DNA of 64,000 nucleotides, taken from contig NZ_LT670818.1 of NCBI RefSeq assembly GCF_900129505.1, positions 2,914,001 through 2,978,000 of the forward strand, read 5' to 3'. Of this stretch, positions 37,015 to 45,507 are shown one piece after another. Origin of the DNA: Bradyrhizobium erythrophlei (GTDB taxonomy: Bacteria > Pseudomonadota > Alphaproteobacteria > Rhizobiales > Xanthobacteraceae). The notes beneath the pieces are model-generated. The model did not search any database. It saw nothing but the letters and a program-made list of their open reading frames with translations, and had not been told where the DNA came from. The position numbers were made by a program, and so were the translations under genes. Numbering within the stretch: the first letter of the stretch is position 1; every line of letters begins with the position of its first letter.

Positions 37015-38121
37015 GTGACCTTCACGCTTTCGCCCGACGCCAATGGCATCCTGCCGGACCGCATGATCGCGGCGATGGCGGATGCCGGTCTCATCCTGCC
37101 GGCCTATCCCTTCGTCGAAAGCCAGATCCAGCCGGCGAGCCTGGACCTGCGGCTCGGCGACATTGCCTATCGGGTGCGGGCGAGCTTCCTGCCGGGGCCG
37201 GGCGCAACGGTTGCCGAACGCATCGACGAATTGAAGCTGCACGAGATCGACCTGACCGATGGCGCGGTGCTGGAGACCAACTGCGTCTACATCGTGCCGC
37301 TGCTGGAATCGCTCGCGCTGCCGCCTAACATCGTCGCCGCCGCCAATCCGAAAAGCTCGACCGGGCGGCTCGACGTGTTCACCCGCGTGATCGCCGACGG
37401 CACCCGTCGCTTCGACATGATCGGCGCGGGCTATCACGGCCCGCTCTATGCCGAGATCAGCCCGAAGACCTTTCCGGTGCTGCTGCGCGAGGGCTCGCGG
37501 CTCAGCCAGGTTCGCTTCCGCACCGGAGATGCCATCCTCAACGCCGATGAGCTCGACGCGCTGCATGCAAAGGAGCGGCTGGTCGATATCGACGACGCCG
37601 ATCTCGTCAACGGCGTGGCGCTCAGCGTCGACCTTTCGGGCGAAAAGGCCAACGGCTTCGTCGGCTATCGCGCCAAGCGGCACACCGGCGTGGTTGATAT
37701 CGATCGCCGCGGCGGCTATGCGATCGACGAGTTCTGGGAGGCGATCGCGGCGCGGCCCGACGGCAGCCTCATCCTCGATCCCGGCGAGTTTTACATTCTC
37801 GCCTCCAAGGAAGCCGTGCAGGTGCCGCCGGACTACGCCGCCGAGATGGTGCCGTTCGATCCGCTGGTCGGCGAATTCCGCGTGCACTATGCGGGCTTCT
37901 TCGATCCCGGCTTCGGCTATGCCGGCGCCGGCGGGCAGGGTTCCCGTGCCGTGCTGGAAGTGCGCTCGCGCGAAGTGCCGTTCATCCTCGAGCACGGCCA
38001 GATCGTCGGCCGGCTGGTCTACGAGAAAATGCTGGCGCGGCCCGACGCCATGTACGGCCAGCGCATCGGCTCCAACTACCAGGCCCAGGGCCTGAAGCTG
38101 AGCAAGCATTTTCGGGTGTAA
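37015..38121 (+). CDS. dcd: Double-length dCTP deaminase
   Basis: 368 residues, about twice the size of the common trimeric enzyme. Two deaminase/dUTPase-fold halves can be seen: residues about 1-185 (ESQIQPASLDLRLGD, PKSSTGRLDVFTRVIADG, PLYAEISPKTFPVLLREG) and about 190-368 (PGEFYILASKEAVQVPPDYAAEMVPFD, GEFRVHYAGFFDPGFGYAG). This is the fused 2-deoxycytidine 5-triphosphate deaminase family of alphaproteobacteria. It makes dUTP for dTMP synthesis. The ATC-like start is GTG at 37015. Confidence 0.9.
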   Translation: MTFTLSPDANGILPDRMIAAMADAGLILPAYPFVESQIQPASLDLRLGDIAYRVRASFLPGPGATVAERIDELKLHEIDLTDGAVLETNCVYIVPLLESLALPPNIVAAANPKSSTGRLDVFTRVIADGTRRFDMIGAGYHGPLYAEISPKTFPVLLREGSRLSQVRFRTGDAILNADELDALHAKERLVDIDDADLVNGVALSVDLSGEKANGFVGYRAKRHTGVVDIDRRGGYAIDEFWEAIAARPDGSLILDPGEFYILASKEAVQVPPDYAAEMVPFDPLVGEFRVHYAGFFDPGFGYAGAGGQGSRAVLEVRSREVPFILEHGQIVGRLVYEKMLARPDAMYGQRIGSNYQAQGLKLSKHFRV

Positions 38122-38124
38122 TCA

Positions 38125-38210
38125 GCCGTCATTGCGAGGCGCGCCAGCGACGAACCAATCCAGCTTCGCGCCCGGCTCTGGATTGCTTCGCTGGCGCTCG
38201 CAATGACGGC
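38125..38210. repeat. REP-like palindrome, family 1
   Basis: Ends GCCGTCATTGCGAG and CTCGCAATGACGGC; inner arms around CCAATCCAG/CTGGATTG. It follows the dcd stop and precedes the next gene. Confidence 0.85.
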
Positions 38211-38255
38211 TGATATATGCTCGCCGCCAACAACAACGGCGGCAGGGGAGAGAAC

Positions 38256-39308
38256 ATGAACGCAGTGCACGGCGCAGCGCAGGAAGCGCAGTGGCTGCGA
38301 TGGCGCAGCGTCGCCGATCTCTATCACGCTTTCTTCACCGGCCTGATCCTGAGCGTGGTGACGCGGCGCGGCAAGGCCGATGCGGCCGAGTTCGTATTCC
38401 GCGTGTTTCGCCGCCAGCAGCAGGAACGTTTTCTGCCGGGGTTGGAAAAGCTCGGTCTCAGTCATTTGCCGCCGGCGGTCGCCGCCGCGCAATATCACTA
38501 TCTCTCGAACTGGATCGGCGGCGTGTCGGTCGAATACATGTACGAGTCCGATCGCAAGGCCTGGATCCGCTACCCGCCGCCGCGCTGGATCTGGCGCGGC
38601 ACCGCGATCTGCGGCGTGCCCGGCGAGGTCTCGCGCGCCATGCTGCGCGGCTGGCACGCCAATAATGGCGTGGCGCTCGGCAATTTGAAGCTTGGTTTTG
38701 TCTGCACCAAGCAGAGCGTCGACGGCCAGGACGGACTCGAGGGATATTATCGCGAATACGACCATCCGCTCGAACCCGACCAGCGGCTGGTGTTCGCGCG
38801 CCATCTCGAAGCGCCCCTGTTCGATCCTGCCACTGCGCCGGCGTTGCCGGTCAAAAGCTGGCCGAAGCCGCGGCTGGAAAAAGCCTATCGCAACTACGCG
38901 ATGGAATATGTGCGGACCGCAGCACCCGTGATGGTGCAATTGTTCGGCCCCGAAGACGCCTCCTATCTCCTGCACCTCACCGGCAAGCTGATCGGCATGC
39001 AGTATTTCGACGAGATCGCGCGCGGGCTTTCCGCAAATAGAGGCGGTGCAAGGGAATTTGCGACCTTCCTGTGCGCGCTGTTCGAGGCGCAGGACGATGC
39101 GGTCGGGATCGAGGAATCCGGCGGCAGTTTTGAAATTCGGCAGCAGAGCTGGAAGCTCTTCGCCGATCTCGGCGACTATCATCCGGCCTGTGCCGGCGTG
39201 CTGCAGGGAATGTTCGAGGGTCTCGCTGCCGGCTGCGGTCGCCATATCCCGGTTACGATGCGGCCGGCGGCCGGCGGGACTCCGCCGTTCGTGTGGTCCG
39301 TCGGCTGA
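38256..39308 (+). CDS. Conserved-looking protein of unknown function
   Basis: 350 residues from an ATG preceded by AGGGGAGAG. I do not recognise the family. It is soluble, Trp/Tyr/Arg-rich and without a signal peptide. Notable segments are YPPPRWIWRGTAICGVPGEVSRAM (about 110-135), WHANNGVALGNLKLGFVCTKQ, and a C-terminal part (FEAQDDAVGIEESGGSFEIRQQSWKLF). Single Cys residues occur in CGVP, FVCTK and the C-terminal AAGCGRH. The gene lies alone between dcd and a MATE exporter. A small-molecule-binding or hydrolase role would be guesswork. Confidence 0.75.
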   Translation: MNAVHGAAQEAQWLRWRSVADLYHAFFTGLILSVVTRRGKADAAEFVFRVFRRQQQERFLPGLEKLGLSHLPPAVAAAQYHYLSNWIGGVSVEYMYESDRKAWIRYPPPRWIWRGTAICGVPGEVSRAMLRGWHANNGVALGNLKLGFVCTKQSVDGQDGLEGYYREYDHPLEPDQRLVFARHLEAPLFDPATAPALPVKSWPKPRLEKAYRNYAMEYVRTAAPVMVQLFGPEDASYLLHLTGKLIGMQYFDEIARGLSANRGGAREFATFLCALFEAQDDAVGIEESGGSFEIRQQSWKLFADLGDYHPACAGVLQGMFEGLAAGCGRHIPVTMRPAAGGTPPFVWSVG

Positions 39309-39354
39309 TAGCCTGCGCTCGCTCCCGACGGCGACCTGATCGCGCAGGCGGCCC

Positions 39355-40893
39355 ATGCGCCTGACGCAGACAGCCCTTCGCCGGGCCGTGCTAGGAAACC
39401 CGCGGCGCGGCAGCAGATCGGGCCTCACGGAGAGAAACTTGCCCGATATCGCCGTCCCCGAGATCCCCGTCGATGAAGCGGAGCGTCCGCTTCCTCCGCC
39501 CGAGCCGTCGGCGCGGAATGCGCTGCTCGACGGGCCGATCCTGCGCACGCTGCTGTGCCTGGCCTGGCCGAACGTGGTCGCGCTTTCCGCCGGCACCTGC
39601 GTGGTGATCGCCGAGACTTCCTATATCGGCCGGTTGGGGGTGGAATCGCTGGCGGCGATGGCGCTGGTGTTTCCGTTCGTGATCCTGATGATGACGATGT
39701 CGGGCGGCGCGATGGGCGGCGGCGTGGCGTCGGCGATCGCGCGGGCGCTCGGCGCCGGCGACACCGACCGCGCCTCGACGCTGGCCACGCACGCGATGCT
39801 CAATGCCATCTGCTTCGGACTAGCGTTCATGCTCGGCATGGGGATCTTCGGGCCGCGGCTCCTGGAAATGCTGGGCGGTCGCGGCAACGTGCTAGCCAAC
39901 GCCGTCGGCTACGCGCAGATTTTTTTCGGCGGCGCCGTGCTGCCCTGGCTGATGAATTCGATGGCGGGAATCCTGCGCGGCACCGGCAACATGAAGCTGC
40001 CGTCGCTGATGATTCTCTCTTCTGCGGTGTTTCAGATCATTCTCGGCGGCACGCTCGGGCTCGGGCTCGGGCCGATCCCGCAATTCGGCATGCGCGGCGT
40101 CGCGTCGGGATCGCTGATCGCCTATTCGATCAGCATATCGGCGATGGGCTGGTATCTGTTTTCCGGGCGCGGGCGCGTCATTCCCAAGGTCAGGGGACTT
40201 CGCATCCAGTGGGCGATGTTCGTCGACATCCTCAAGGTCGGCGCGGTCTCCTGTCTGTCGCCGCTGCAGTCGGTGCTCAGCATCAGCATCTTCACCCACC
40301 TTCTGGCGCGGTTCGGAACCGAAATTCTCGCCGGCTACGGCATCGGCGCCCGGCTCGAATTCATGCTGACCTCGATTGCGTTCGCGGTCGGGATCGCGTC
40401 GGTGCCGATGATCGGGATGGCGATCGGCGCCGATCGTATCGCGCGGGCGCGCCGGATCGCATGGATCGCGGGCGCGGTCGGCTTCGTGTCGGTGGGCGCT
40501 GTCGCTACCGTGATCGCGATTTTCCCCGATCTCTGGGTCGACATCTTCACCCGCGACGCGGGCGTGCGCGCGGCGAGCCGGCAATATCTGGCAACGGCGG
40601 CGCCGATGTACGCCTTCATCGGCCTGTCGATCTCGATGTATTTTTCCTCGCAAGGAGCGGCAAAGGTTCTGGGGCCGGTGCTGGCGCAGACCGTGCGGCT
40701 TGCCTTCGTGGCCGCCGGTGGCGCGTGGCTGTCGATGCATGATGCGACGGCCGCGCATTTCTTCGCACTCGCCGCGGCGTCGATGGTGGTGCTCGGCCTG
40801 TTGTCGGCCGCCAGCGTGGTCCTGACCCGATGGGAACCGAAGCGCGTCAGCGCCCCCGACGTTCGCCCTGTACTGTCTGGAATGCTGGACTAA
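39355..40893 (+). CDS. MATE-family efflux transporter
   Basis: 512 residues in the full frame, with twelve membrane helices from about residue 60. MATE features are LLCLAWPNVVALSAGTCVVIAETSYIGRLG in the first helix pair, GGVASAIARALGAGDTDRA, ILRGTGNMKLPS and the symmetric second half starting at RIQWAMFVDILKVGA. It exports cationic compounds against H+ or Na+. ATG 39355 opens the frame, but TTG 39439 has a better ribosome site (CGGAGAG) and would remove 28 residues of untypical sequence. Confidence 0.88.
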   Translation: MRLTQTALRRAVLGNPRRGSRSGLTERNLPDIAVPEIPVDEAERPLPPPEPSARNALLDGPILRTLLCLAWPNVVALSAGTCVVIAETSYIGRLGVESLAAMALVFPFVILMMTMSGGAMGGGVASAIARALGAGDTDRASTLATHAMLNAICFGLAFMLGMGIFGPRLLEMLGGRGNVLANAVGYAQIFFGGAVLPWLMNSMAGILRGTGNMKLPSLMILSSAVFQIILGGTLGLGLGPIPQFGMRGVASGSLIAYSISISAMGWYLFSGRGRVIPKVRGLRIQWAMFVDILKVGAVSCLSPLQSVLSISIFTHLLARFGTEILAGYGIGARLEFMLTSIAFAVGIASVPMIGMAIGADRIARARRIAWIAGAVGFVSVGAVATVIAIFPDLWVDIFTRDAGVRAASRQYLATAAPMYAFIGLSISMYFSSQGAAKVLGPVLAQTVRLAFVAAGGAWLSMHDATAAHFFALAAASMVVLGLLSAASVVLTRWEPKRVSAPDVRPVLSGMLD

Positions 40894-40947
40894 TGCGTAT
40901 TCCGCGAAAGCGGATGCCGGTTTTGCGAATGGAATACGCGCAAACGA

Positions 40948-41412
40948 TCAACGCCGCCGGTGATGCCGGTGGCCGTGCCCGCCGCCGACATTGGCCATCC
41001 GCATCATCTGCGGAATCATGCTCATCAGTTCGCCGCCACCGCCGCCACCGCCGAGCATGCCCATGACATCGCCGCCGCCCATGCCGGCGCCATAGCCGTC
41101 GGGCGCGAAACCGGCCCCGCCATAGCCGCCGCCGAACCCGCCGGGAATGCCGCCGCCAAGCATCCCGCCAAAACCGCCACCGCCGCCTTCCATCATCTGG
41201 CTCATCATCGGCCCCATGGTCTGCATCAGCATGGCGAAGCGGCGCTTGCCCATCTTCGCCTTCATCATCTCCAGCATCGGCGCCATCTGGGTCATCATGT
41301 CGCCGCCGCTTGCGCCGCCCAGCCCAGCGAACTGGGCCCTGGCCGGCATTGTTGTCAGCGTAAACAGCAGCAGCGTGGCTGCCTGGCACACCACCTTGTC
41401 AGCTCCAGTCAT
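40948..41412 (-). CDS. Secreted Gly/Met-rich protein
   Basis: 154 residues. A signal peptide (LLLFTLTTMPARAQ, cleavage near 26) is followed by a Met-rich helix (MMTQMAPMLEMMKAKMGKRRFAMLMQTMGPMMSQMM), long glycine runs, a second Met patch (ELMSMIPQMMRMANV) and a His-rich tail (GGGHGHRHHRR). Such Met/His-rich exported proteins often bind metals such as copper, which is inference here. An overlapping plus-strand frame (40960-41427) lacks a signal peptide and looks like a shadow of the repeats. Confidence 0.65.
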   Translation of the reverse strand: MTGADKVVCQAATLLLFTLTTMPARAQFAGLGGASGGDMMTQMAPMLEMMKAKMGKRRFAMLMQTMGPMMSQMMEGGGGGFGGMLGGGIPGGFGGGYGGAGFAPDGYGAGMGGGDVMGMLGGGGGGGELMSMIPQMMRMANVGGGHGHRHHRRR

Positions 41413-41531
41413 GGATCGGCTCCCTGAAGCGCCCGCGCCGGGATAGCGGCGCCATCCGGACGCAATCGGGCCGAAGCTAGGAAGCAGCCGCGCCCGTTTC
41501 TGTGAGAAAGATCACGTTCCGAGGGAGCCAG

Positions 41532-41657
41532 ATGCATGATCCGGAAAAAGTCGGAACCGGTTTTCCCTCGACAAACGCGAAGCGTTTGCTCGGAGATCAT
41601 TGCGCAAACAAAAAGCCGGAGCGGGATGACGATTCGAAGAAAAGTCATCCCGCTCTA
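41532..41657. repeat. Dispersed repeat, family 3
   Basis: Starts GCATGATCCGGAAAAAGTCG, contains AACCGGTTTTCCCTCGACAA and CGCGAAGCGTTTGCTCGGAG, and ends GATGACGATTCGAAGAAAAG followed by TCATCCCGCTCTAG. Close copies lie at 45876-45975 (shortened) and 48133-48260. Confidence 0.85.
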
Positions 41658-42185
41658 GGCGATGCGCCTGGCCGCGAAGTCGACCTGGAGACGCCAATTC
41701 GCGCCCTCGTCGGCCGAGATTTCCCCGGTCCAGCGAAACGAATTCGGCGCGATCTCCGAGAAGCGCCATCGGATCATGTGCCCGTCAGCCCGGTTGCCGA
41801 GCTGAACGATATCCTCGCCTTCGGCCCGGCCGATCATCTGCAGGAAATTCTGCGTCACCGGGTCGGTCCACTGGATCTGCCAGGCATCGATCCTGGGATC
41901 GTAGACCCGCAGCGTCGTGCCGTAGGAATTGACGTTGGCGGCGGCATCACCCCGGCGCAATTCGCCGCGCGGCGGAACGATCCAGACGTCCTGGATCGCG
42001 CGGCCTTCCAGCGCCCAGCCGAAATGCCATTCGCCCTTGCGACGGCGCCGGGAGCCGTCCCCGGCGATCTGCATGACGTCAAGCTCCCAGGAGCCGACGA
42101 AGCGTCCATAAAGATCCATCTTGCCGTGGCGGTCTGGCGCAGGGCCGTCGGCCCCGAGCGCATCGAGAAAGGCCGAAGCGGTCAT
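41655..42185 (-). CDS. Small soluble protein, DUF1579/lipocalin-like
   Basis: 176 residues. The pattern MDLYGRFVGSWELDVMQIAGDGSRRRRKGEWHFGWALEGRAIQDVWIVPP, then GTTLRVYDPRIDAWQIQWTDP and a run of beta strands (MIRWRFSEIAPNSFRWTGEISADEGANWRLQVDF), suggests a lipocalin-like beta barrel. No signal peptide. Function unknown. Its ATG overlaps the stop of the SRPBCC gene upstream, so the pair is translated together; both are barrel-type ligand-binding folds. Confidence 0.72.
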   Translation of the reverse strand: MTASAFLDALGADGPAPDRHGKMDLYGRFVGSWELDVMQIAGDGSRRRRKGEWHFGWALEGRAIQDVWIVPPRGELRRGDAAANVNSYGTTLRVYDPRIDAWQIQWTDPVTQNFLQMIGRAEGEDIVQLGNRADGHMIRWRFSEIAPNSFRWTGEISADEGANWRLQVDFAARRIA

Positions 42186-42583
42186 GCGATCATTCTCCCA
42201 AGGGCTTTCTGCATGGCAAGCGCGGCCTGATCCATCTGCGCGTCGATGTAGGGCGCGATCTCGTTCGGCAAGACGTCGACGATCCACACCAGCCGCGTGC
42301 GCGCGTCGCCGTCGGGGATGACTTGCACCGACGCGCTGTGCTGCTTCACCCGCTCGCTGATCACGGCATAGACCAGCCGACGCCGCGTCTCGTCGCAATC
42401 GACCAACAGCTCGCGCGCTATTGTGCCATTGGCGAAGGTGACGATGCGGGCGTCGTGGTCGAGTTGCGCGTCGAGCACGAAGCCCGGCGCCAGCCGCCGG
42501 TGCACCGCGCCAAAATCGCGCACCGCGGCCCAGACGTCGTTCGGATGGGCGTCGATCGAGATGTTTTTGTGGATGGAAGCCAT
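42182..42583 (-). CDS. SRPBCC-family protein
   Basis: 133 residues beginning ASIHKNISIDAHPNDVWAAVRDFGAVHRRLAPGFV, the classic START/SRPBCC opening, ending in a long amphipathic helix (IDAQMDQAALAMQKALGRMI). These proteins have a deep hydrophobic cavity and bind or cyclise lipophilic compounds. The stop overlaps the next gene (ATGA). Confidence 0.85.
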   Translation of the reverse strand: MASIHKNISIDAHPNDVWAAVRDFGAVHRRLAPGFVLDAQLDHDARIVTFANGTIARELLVDCDETRRRLVYAVISERVKQHSASVQVIPDGDARTRLVWIVDVLPNEIAPYIDAQMDQAALAMQKALGRMIA

Positions 42584-42628
42584 GGTGATTTTCCTGTTGT
42601 GGAAATGTGCCGTTACGGCGGGCTCAAG

Positions 42629-42714
42629 CCGTCATTGCGAGGAGCGTAGCGACGAAGCAATCCAGCTTCGCGCTCGCTGCGCTATGGATTGCTTCGCTTC
42701 GCTCGCAATGACGG
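42629..42714. repeat. REP-like palindrome, family 1
   Basis: CCGTCATTGCGAG facing CTCGCAATGACGG, with inner arms GAAGCAATCCAG and ATGGATTGCTTC. It separates the VOC gene from the SRPBCC gene. Confidence 0.85.
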
Positions 42715-42730
42715 TGGTCGGCGTGGGCGC

Positions 42731-43090
42731 CTACGTACACACCGCCTCGACATTGTTGCCGTCGGGATCGATCAGGAACGCGGCAAAATAAGTCGGGCTG
42801 TAGTCCGCCCGCGGGCCGGCGCCGCCGTTGTCGCGGCCGCCGGCCTTGACGCCCTCGGCATGGAATTTTTGGATCGCGGCATGGTCGGGGGCGCGGAACG
42901 CGATGTGGGCCCCGGCGCCGGAAACCCCCTTGTACAGATAGAGCCACAGCGCCGGTTCGCCCTTGGGCCCGAAGCCGGCGCCGCTCGCGTCGCGCGAGCA
43001 CAGCACATAACCTAGCGGCGCCAGGGCCGCCGTATAGAAACGCGCGCTGGCGTCGAGATTGCCGACTTTCAGTCCGATATGGTCGTACAT
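42731..43090 (-). CDS. VOC-family (glyoxalase-like) protein
   Basis: 119 residues: MYDHIGLKVGNLDASARFYTAALAPLGY opens the first beta-alpha-beta unit with a metal-ligand His; GAHIAFRAPDHAAIQKFH and AAFLIDPDGNNVEAV close the second. Members include glyoxalases and extradiol-type enzymes as well as binding proteins. It lies 57 bp downstream of an AraC gene on the same strand, suggesting co-transcription. Confidence 0.88.
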   Translation of the reverse strand: MYDHIGLKVGNLDASARFYTAALAPLGYVLCSRDASGAGFGPKGEPALWLYLYKGVSGAGAHIAFRAPDHAAIQKFHAEGVKAGGRDNGGAGPRADYSPTYFAAFLIDPDGNNVEAVCT

Positions 43091-43147
43091 GATGATCTCC
43101 GTTTCTTGCGCGCACTCGAAAACGCGCGGGTTCGGAGACGACCCTAG

Positions 43148-43987
43148 TCAGTGCAGGGCAAGACGTTCTTGGAAAATCTTGCGCATCCCGCGCGAGGCCG
43201 CGCGGAACTTTCGCGGGCTGACCCCGGCGGCGCGGTGGAAGGTGCGCACGAAATTGGAGAGATCGCCGAAGCCGACGTCGTAGGCGACATCGGTGACCGG
43301 CCTTGCGTCGTCGGCCAGCAGGCGCGCCGCATGCCGCAGCCGCGAGCGCAGCAGATATTGGTGCGGGGTGACGCCCAGCACGCCCGAGAACAGCCGCAGG
43401 AAGTGGAACGGGCTGAGTTCGGCCTGCGCCGCCGCGCCGTCGAGGTCGATCTGCTGGTGCGAATTGGCGTCGATCCACAGCGCGGTTTCCACCGCGCGGC
43501 GCCGATTCCTTACCTTTGCCCGTTCGGGCCGGTGCGTGCGCCCGGACACGACCTCGACGAAGCGATGGGCAAATATCTGCCCGATTTCGTCGAGGCCGAT
43601 ATCGCTGCGGCCGTCCGCCGCAGCCTGCGCCAGTTCGCCCAGCACCATCAATTCCGGCAGCGGTGGTGCGGCTCCGACCCGCCAGGCCTCGGGCCGGTCG
43701 CCGATCGCATCCACCAGTTCGGGTGTCAGGAAAAACGACAGGCACTCGTCGCCGCAGACATGGTCGTGGGTGCAGATGAATTCGTCGCCGGGATAACCGA
43801 CCAGGATCGATCCTGCCACCAGTTCGAAGAAGCGGCCGCGGCAGTGGCAGCCGAACGAGCCCTTGCGCACATAGGAGATCGAGTGGCTGGCATAGCGCTC
43901 GGCAAACGGCGTATCGCCCTTCACCGCCGTGCAGCGGAAGTCGGACACCGAGATGGATTTACGCTGCAGCAGGGTCGTTCTGTCCAT
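43148..43987 (-). CDS. AraC-family transcriptional regulator
   Basis: 279 residues. An N-terminal cupin-like sensing domain (about 1-120: [36 protein letters not shown]) with several Cys/His ([11 protein letters not shown]). The C-terminal AraC DNA-binding pair of HTHs (about 180-275: [37 protein letters not shown] and [29 protein letters not shown]). It starts 9 bp after ogt on the same strand. The H/C-rich patch could bind metal; unproven. Confidence 0.9.
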   Translation of the reverse strand: MDRTTLLQRKSISVSDFRCTAVKGDTPFAERYASHSISYVRKGSFGCHCRGRFFELVAGSILVGYPGDEFICTHDHVCGDECLSFFLTPELVDAIGDRPEAWRVGAAPPLPELMVLGELAQAAADGRSDIGLDEIGQIFAHRFVEVVSGRTHRPERAKVRNRRRAVETALWIDANSHQQIDLDGAAAQAELSPFHFLRLFSGVLGVTPHQYLLRSRLRHAARLLADDARPVTDVAYDVGFGDLSNFVRTFHRAAGVSPRKFRAASRGMRKIFQERLALH

Positions 43988-43996
43988 ACCGCAAAT

Positions 43997-44602
43997 TTAG
44001 CCCTCCGGGCGCGGCGGGGCAACGGGCAGCAGCACGTCGAACAGGGTCTTGCTCGTGGTCGCGCCGCGCGCGCCTTCGATCGACAGCAGCCGGCGCTTCG
44101 AAATCGCCCCGCCATGCGGGGAGATCCTGTCGGCATAGCCGCCGGCTTCCAGCACGCGGTGGCAGGGCACGATGATCACAAAGGGGTTACGGGCCAGCGC
44201 CTGTGCCACCGAACGCACCGCGCCGGAAAGCCTGAGTTTTGATGCGATCTCCCCATAGGTGATGGTTTCGCCACGCGGAATATCGCGGGTGAACGCGTAG
44301 ACCCGCGTGTGGAAGGCGGCGATGCCGCTCAGGTCCAGCGCGACGTCGGAAAGGTCGGCGGGTTCCCCGCGCAGCAGCGCGACGATGCCCTCGATCGCGG
44401 TTTCTATGTCGGGCGGCGGGCGTTGCTCGCGGGCGTCGGGATAGAGCATGTATAGGCGCTTGCGGGTTTCGATCTCGCGCGCCTCGGGCAGCTGCACCCC
44501 GACGATGCCGGCATCGCTCCAGGCAATGCCGCACCGGCCGACACCCGTATCGAAAATGGCATACCCACGCCCCGCCACGCGACTTCCCCCAACGGGCATC
44601 AT
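43997..44602 (-). CDS. ogt: Methylated-DNA-protein cysteine methyltransferase
   Basis: 201 residues. The alkyl-acceptor motif IIVPCHRVLEAGG lies near residue 145, preceded by the DNA-binding helix TYGEIASKLRLSGAVRSVAQALARNP. It repairs O6-alkylguanine in a single-use reaction. The N-terminal domain is short and diverged. It is followed by an AraC gene and a VOC gene, an Ada-like combination split into separate proteins, though the AraC lacks Ada's Cys4 domain. Confidence 0.93.
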   Translation of the reverse strand: MMPVGGSRVAGRGYAIFDTGVGRCGIAWSDAGIVGVQLPEAREIETRKRLYMLYPDAREQRPPPDIETAIEGIVALLRGEPADLSDVALDLSGIAAFHTRVYAFTRDIPRGETITYGEIASKLRLSGAVRSVAQALARNPFVIIVPCHRVLEAGGYADRISPHGGAISKRRLLSIEGARGATTSKTLFDVLLPVAPPRPEG

Positions 44603-44727
44603 AACACCGTCACGAAAATCCGCATCGGAAAATTCGGCTCTGGTTAAAGTCCGGGCGCGACGGGGCGGGCGACCGGCCGCAAGGTGCTTGGCGGAACGCG
44701 CGGTCTCGGCTAATCAGGGAGGCGCAA

Positions 44728-44801
44728 GCGGGCGTAGTTCAATGGCAGAACGGCAGCTTCCCAAGCTGCATACGAGGGTTCGATTCCCTTCGCCCGCTCC
44801 A
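44728..44801 (+). tRNA. tRNA-Gly (anticodon CCC)
   Basis: A 74-nt cloverleaf. Acceptor arms GCGGGCG (44728-44734) and CGCCCGC (44791-44797) pair fully; the anticodon stem GCAGC/GCTGC holds the loop TTCCCAA, giving anticodon CCC; the T arm is GGGTTCGATTCCC-like. CCA is encoded. Confidence 0.95.
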
Positions 44802-44920
44802 GCGCGGCTTCAGTGAAATCAAGGCGCGTCCGCAGCGCTCATTGGTTTGAGCGACGCAGTTGATTTGATACGATAAATGGTCGTTTCAGTTCAATTCGCA
44901 GGAACCGCGGGAGCCACATC

Positions 44921-45146
44921 ATGGCGGCAAGCTACAGCTATTCCGTCATTCTCGAGCCGCAAGAAGGCGGTGGTTTTACGGTGCTTGTCCCGGCCTTGCC
45001 CGAGGTCGTGACCGAGGGCGAAACCGAACAGGAAGCCCTCGCCAATGTCGAGGAGGCAATCCGTCCTCGAATATCGGCAGGAACAGGGGTTGACGCCTCC
45101 GTCCGATGCCCATCCCGAAATTCGTCACGTAACGGTGGTTGCCTGA
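44921..45146 (+). pseudogene. hicB: hicB antitoxin, frameshifted
   Basis: The N-terminal half is a normal HicB: SYSVILEPQEGGGFTVLVPALPEVVTEGETEQEALANVEEAI. The frame then breaks near 45065. The expected remainder continues in another frame as VLEYRQEQGLTPPSDAHPEI and RHVTVVA to a TGA at 45144. A ribosome-binding site is present. Because of the shift the original frame runs on into the hicA remnant. The antitoxin's C-terminal part would not be made correctly. Confidence 0.85.
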
Positions 45147-45148
45147 GT

Positions 45149-45372
45149 ATGGGCGGCGGACGGCTGCCAGTCGTCAACGGTAAACGTGTTGTCCAGGCGC
45201 ATTCGTCGTCAATCGGACTGTCGAGAGTCATCACGTTCTTGTTTATCCCGGCGACCCGACGCGAACAGTGACTATTCCGGTTCATGCCGGGCGAGACTTG
45301 AAACCCGGCACTTTGCGCTCGATCATTCGACAGACCGGCCTGACCGTGGAGGAGTTCGTCGAACTTCTGTAG
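45149..45372 (+). pseudogene. hicA: hicA toxin, frameshifted and internally deleted
   Basis: Begins MGGGRLPVVNGKRVVQA, normal for HicA. The region that should carry about 13 residues up to the catalytic-type SHH is short by about 13 bases, which also shifts the frame. The rest resumes in another frame as SHHVLVYPGDPTRTVTIPVH and AGRDLKPGTLRSIIRQTGLT to VEEFVELL, stop TAG. HicA is a double-stranded-RNA-binding mRNA interferase; this copy should be dead, consistent with the broken antitoxin beside it. Confidence 0.85.
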
Positions 45373-45507
45373 CGTTGCTTCCCCACCGACGCGCTTGGGT
45401 GCGCAGTTCGTAGGGCGGGTTGAGCCGAAGGCGTAACCCGCAGCTTTCCCGCGAGGTCTCGCCGACAGCGGCCTATCTTTCGCCCCCGATCACGCCTATA
45501 TCGGGGG

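Noticed and set aside
40960..41427. 155-residue plus-strand frame opposite the Gly/Met-rich protein
   Set aside because: His/Ala-rich shadow of the glycine/methionine repeats; it has no signal peptide, whereas the minus-strand frame has one.
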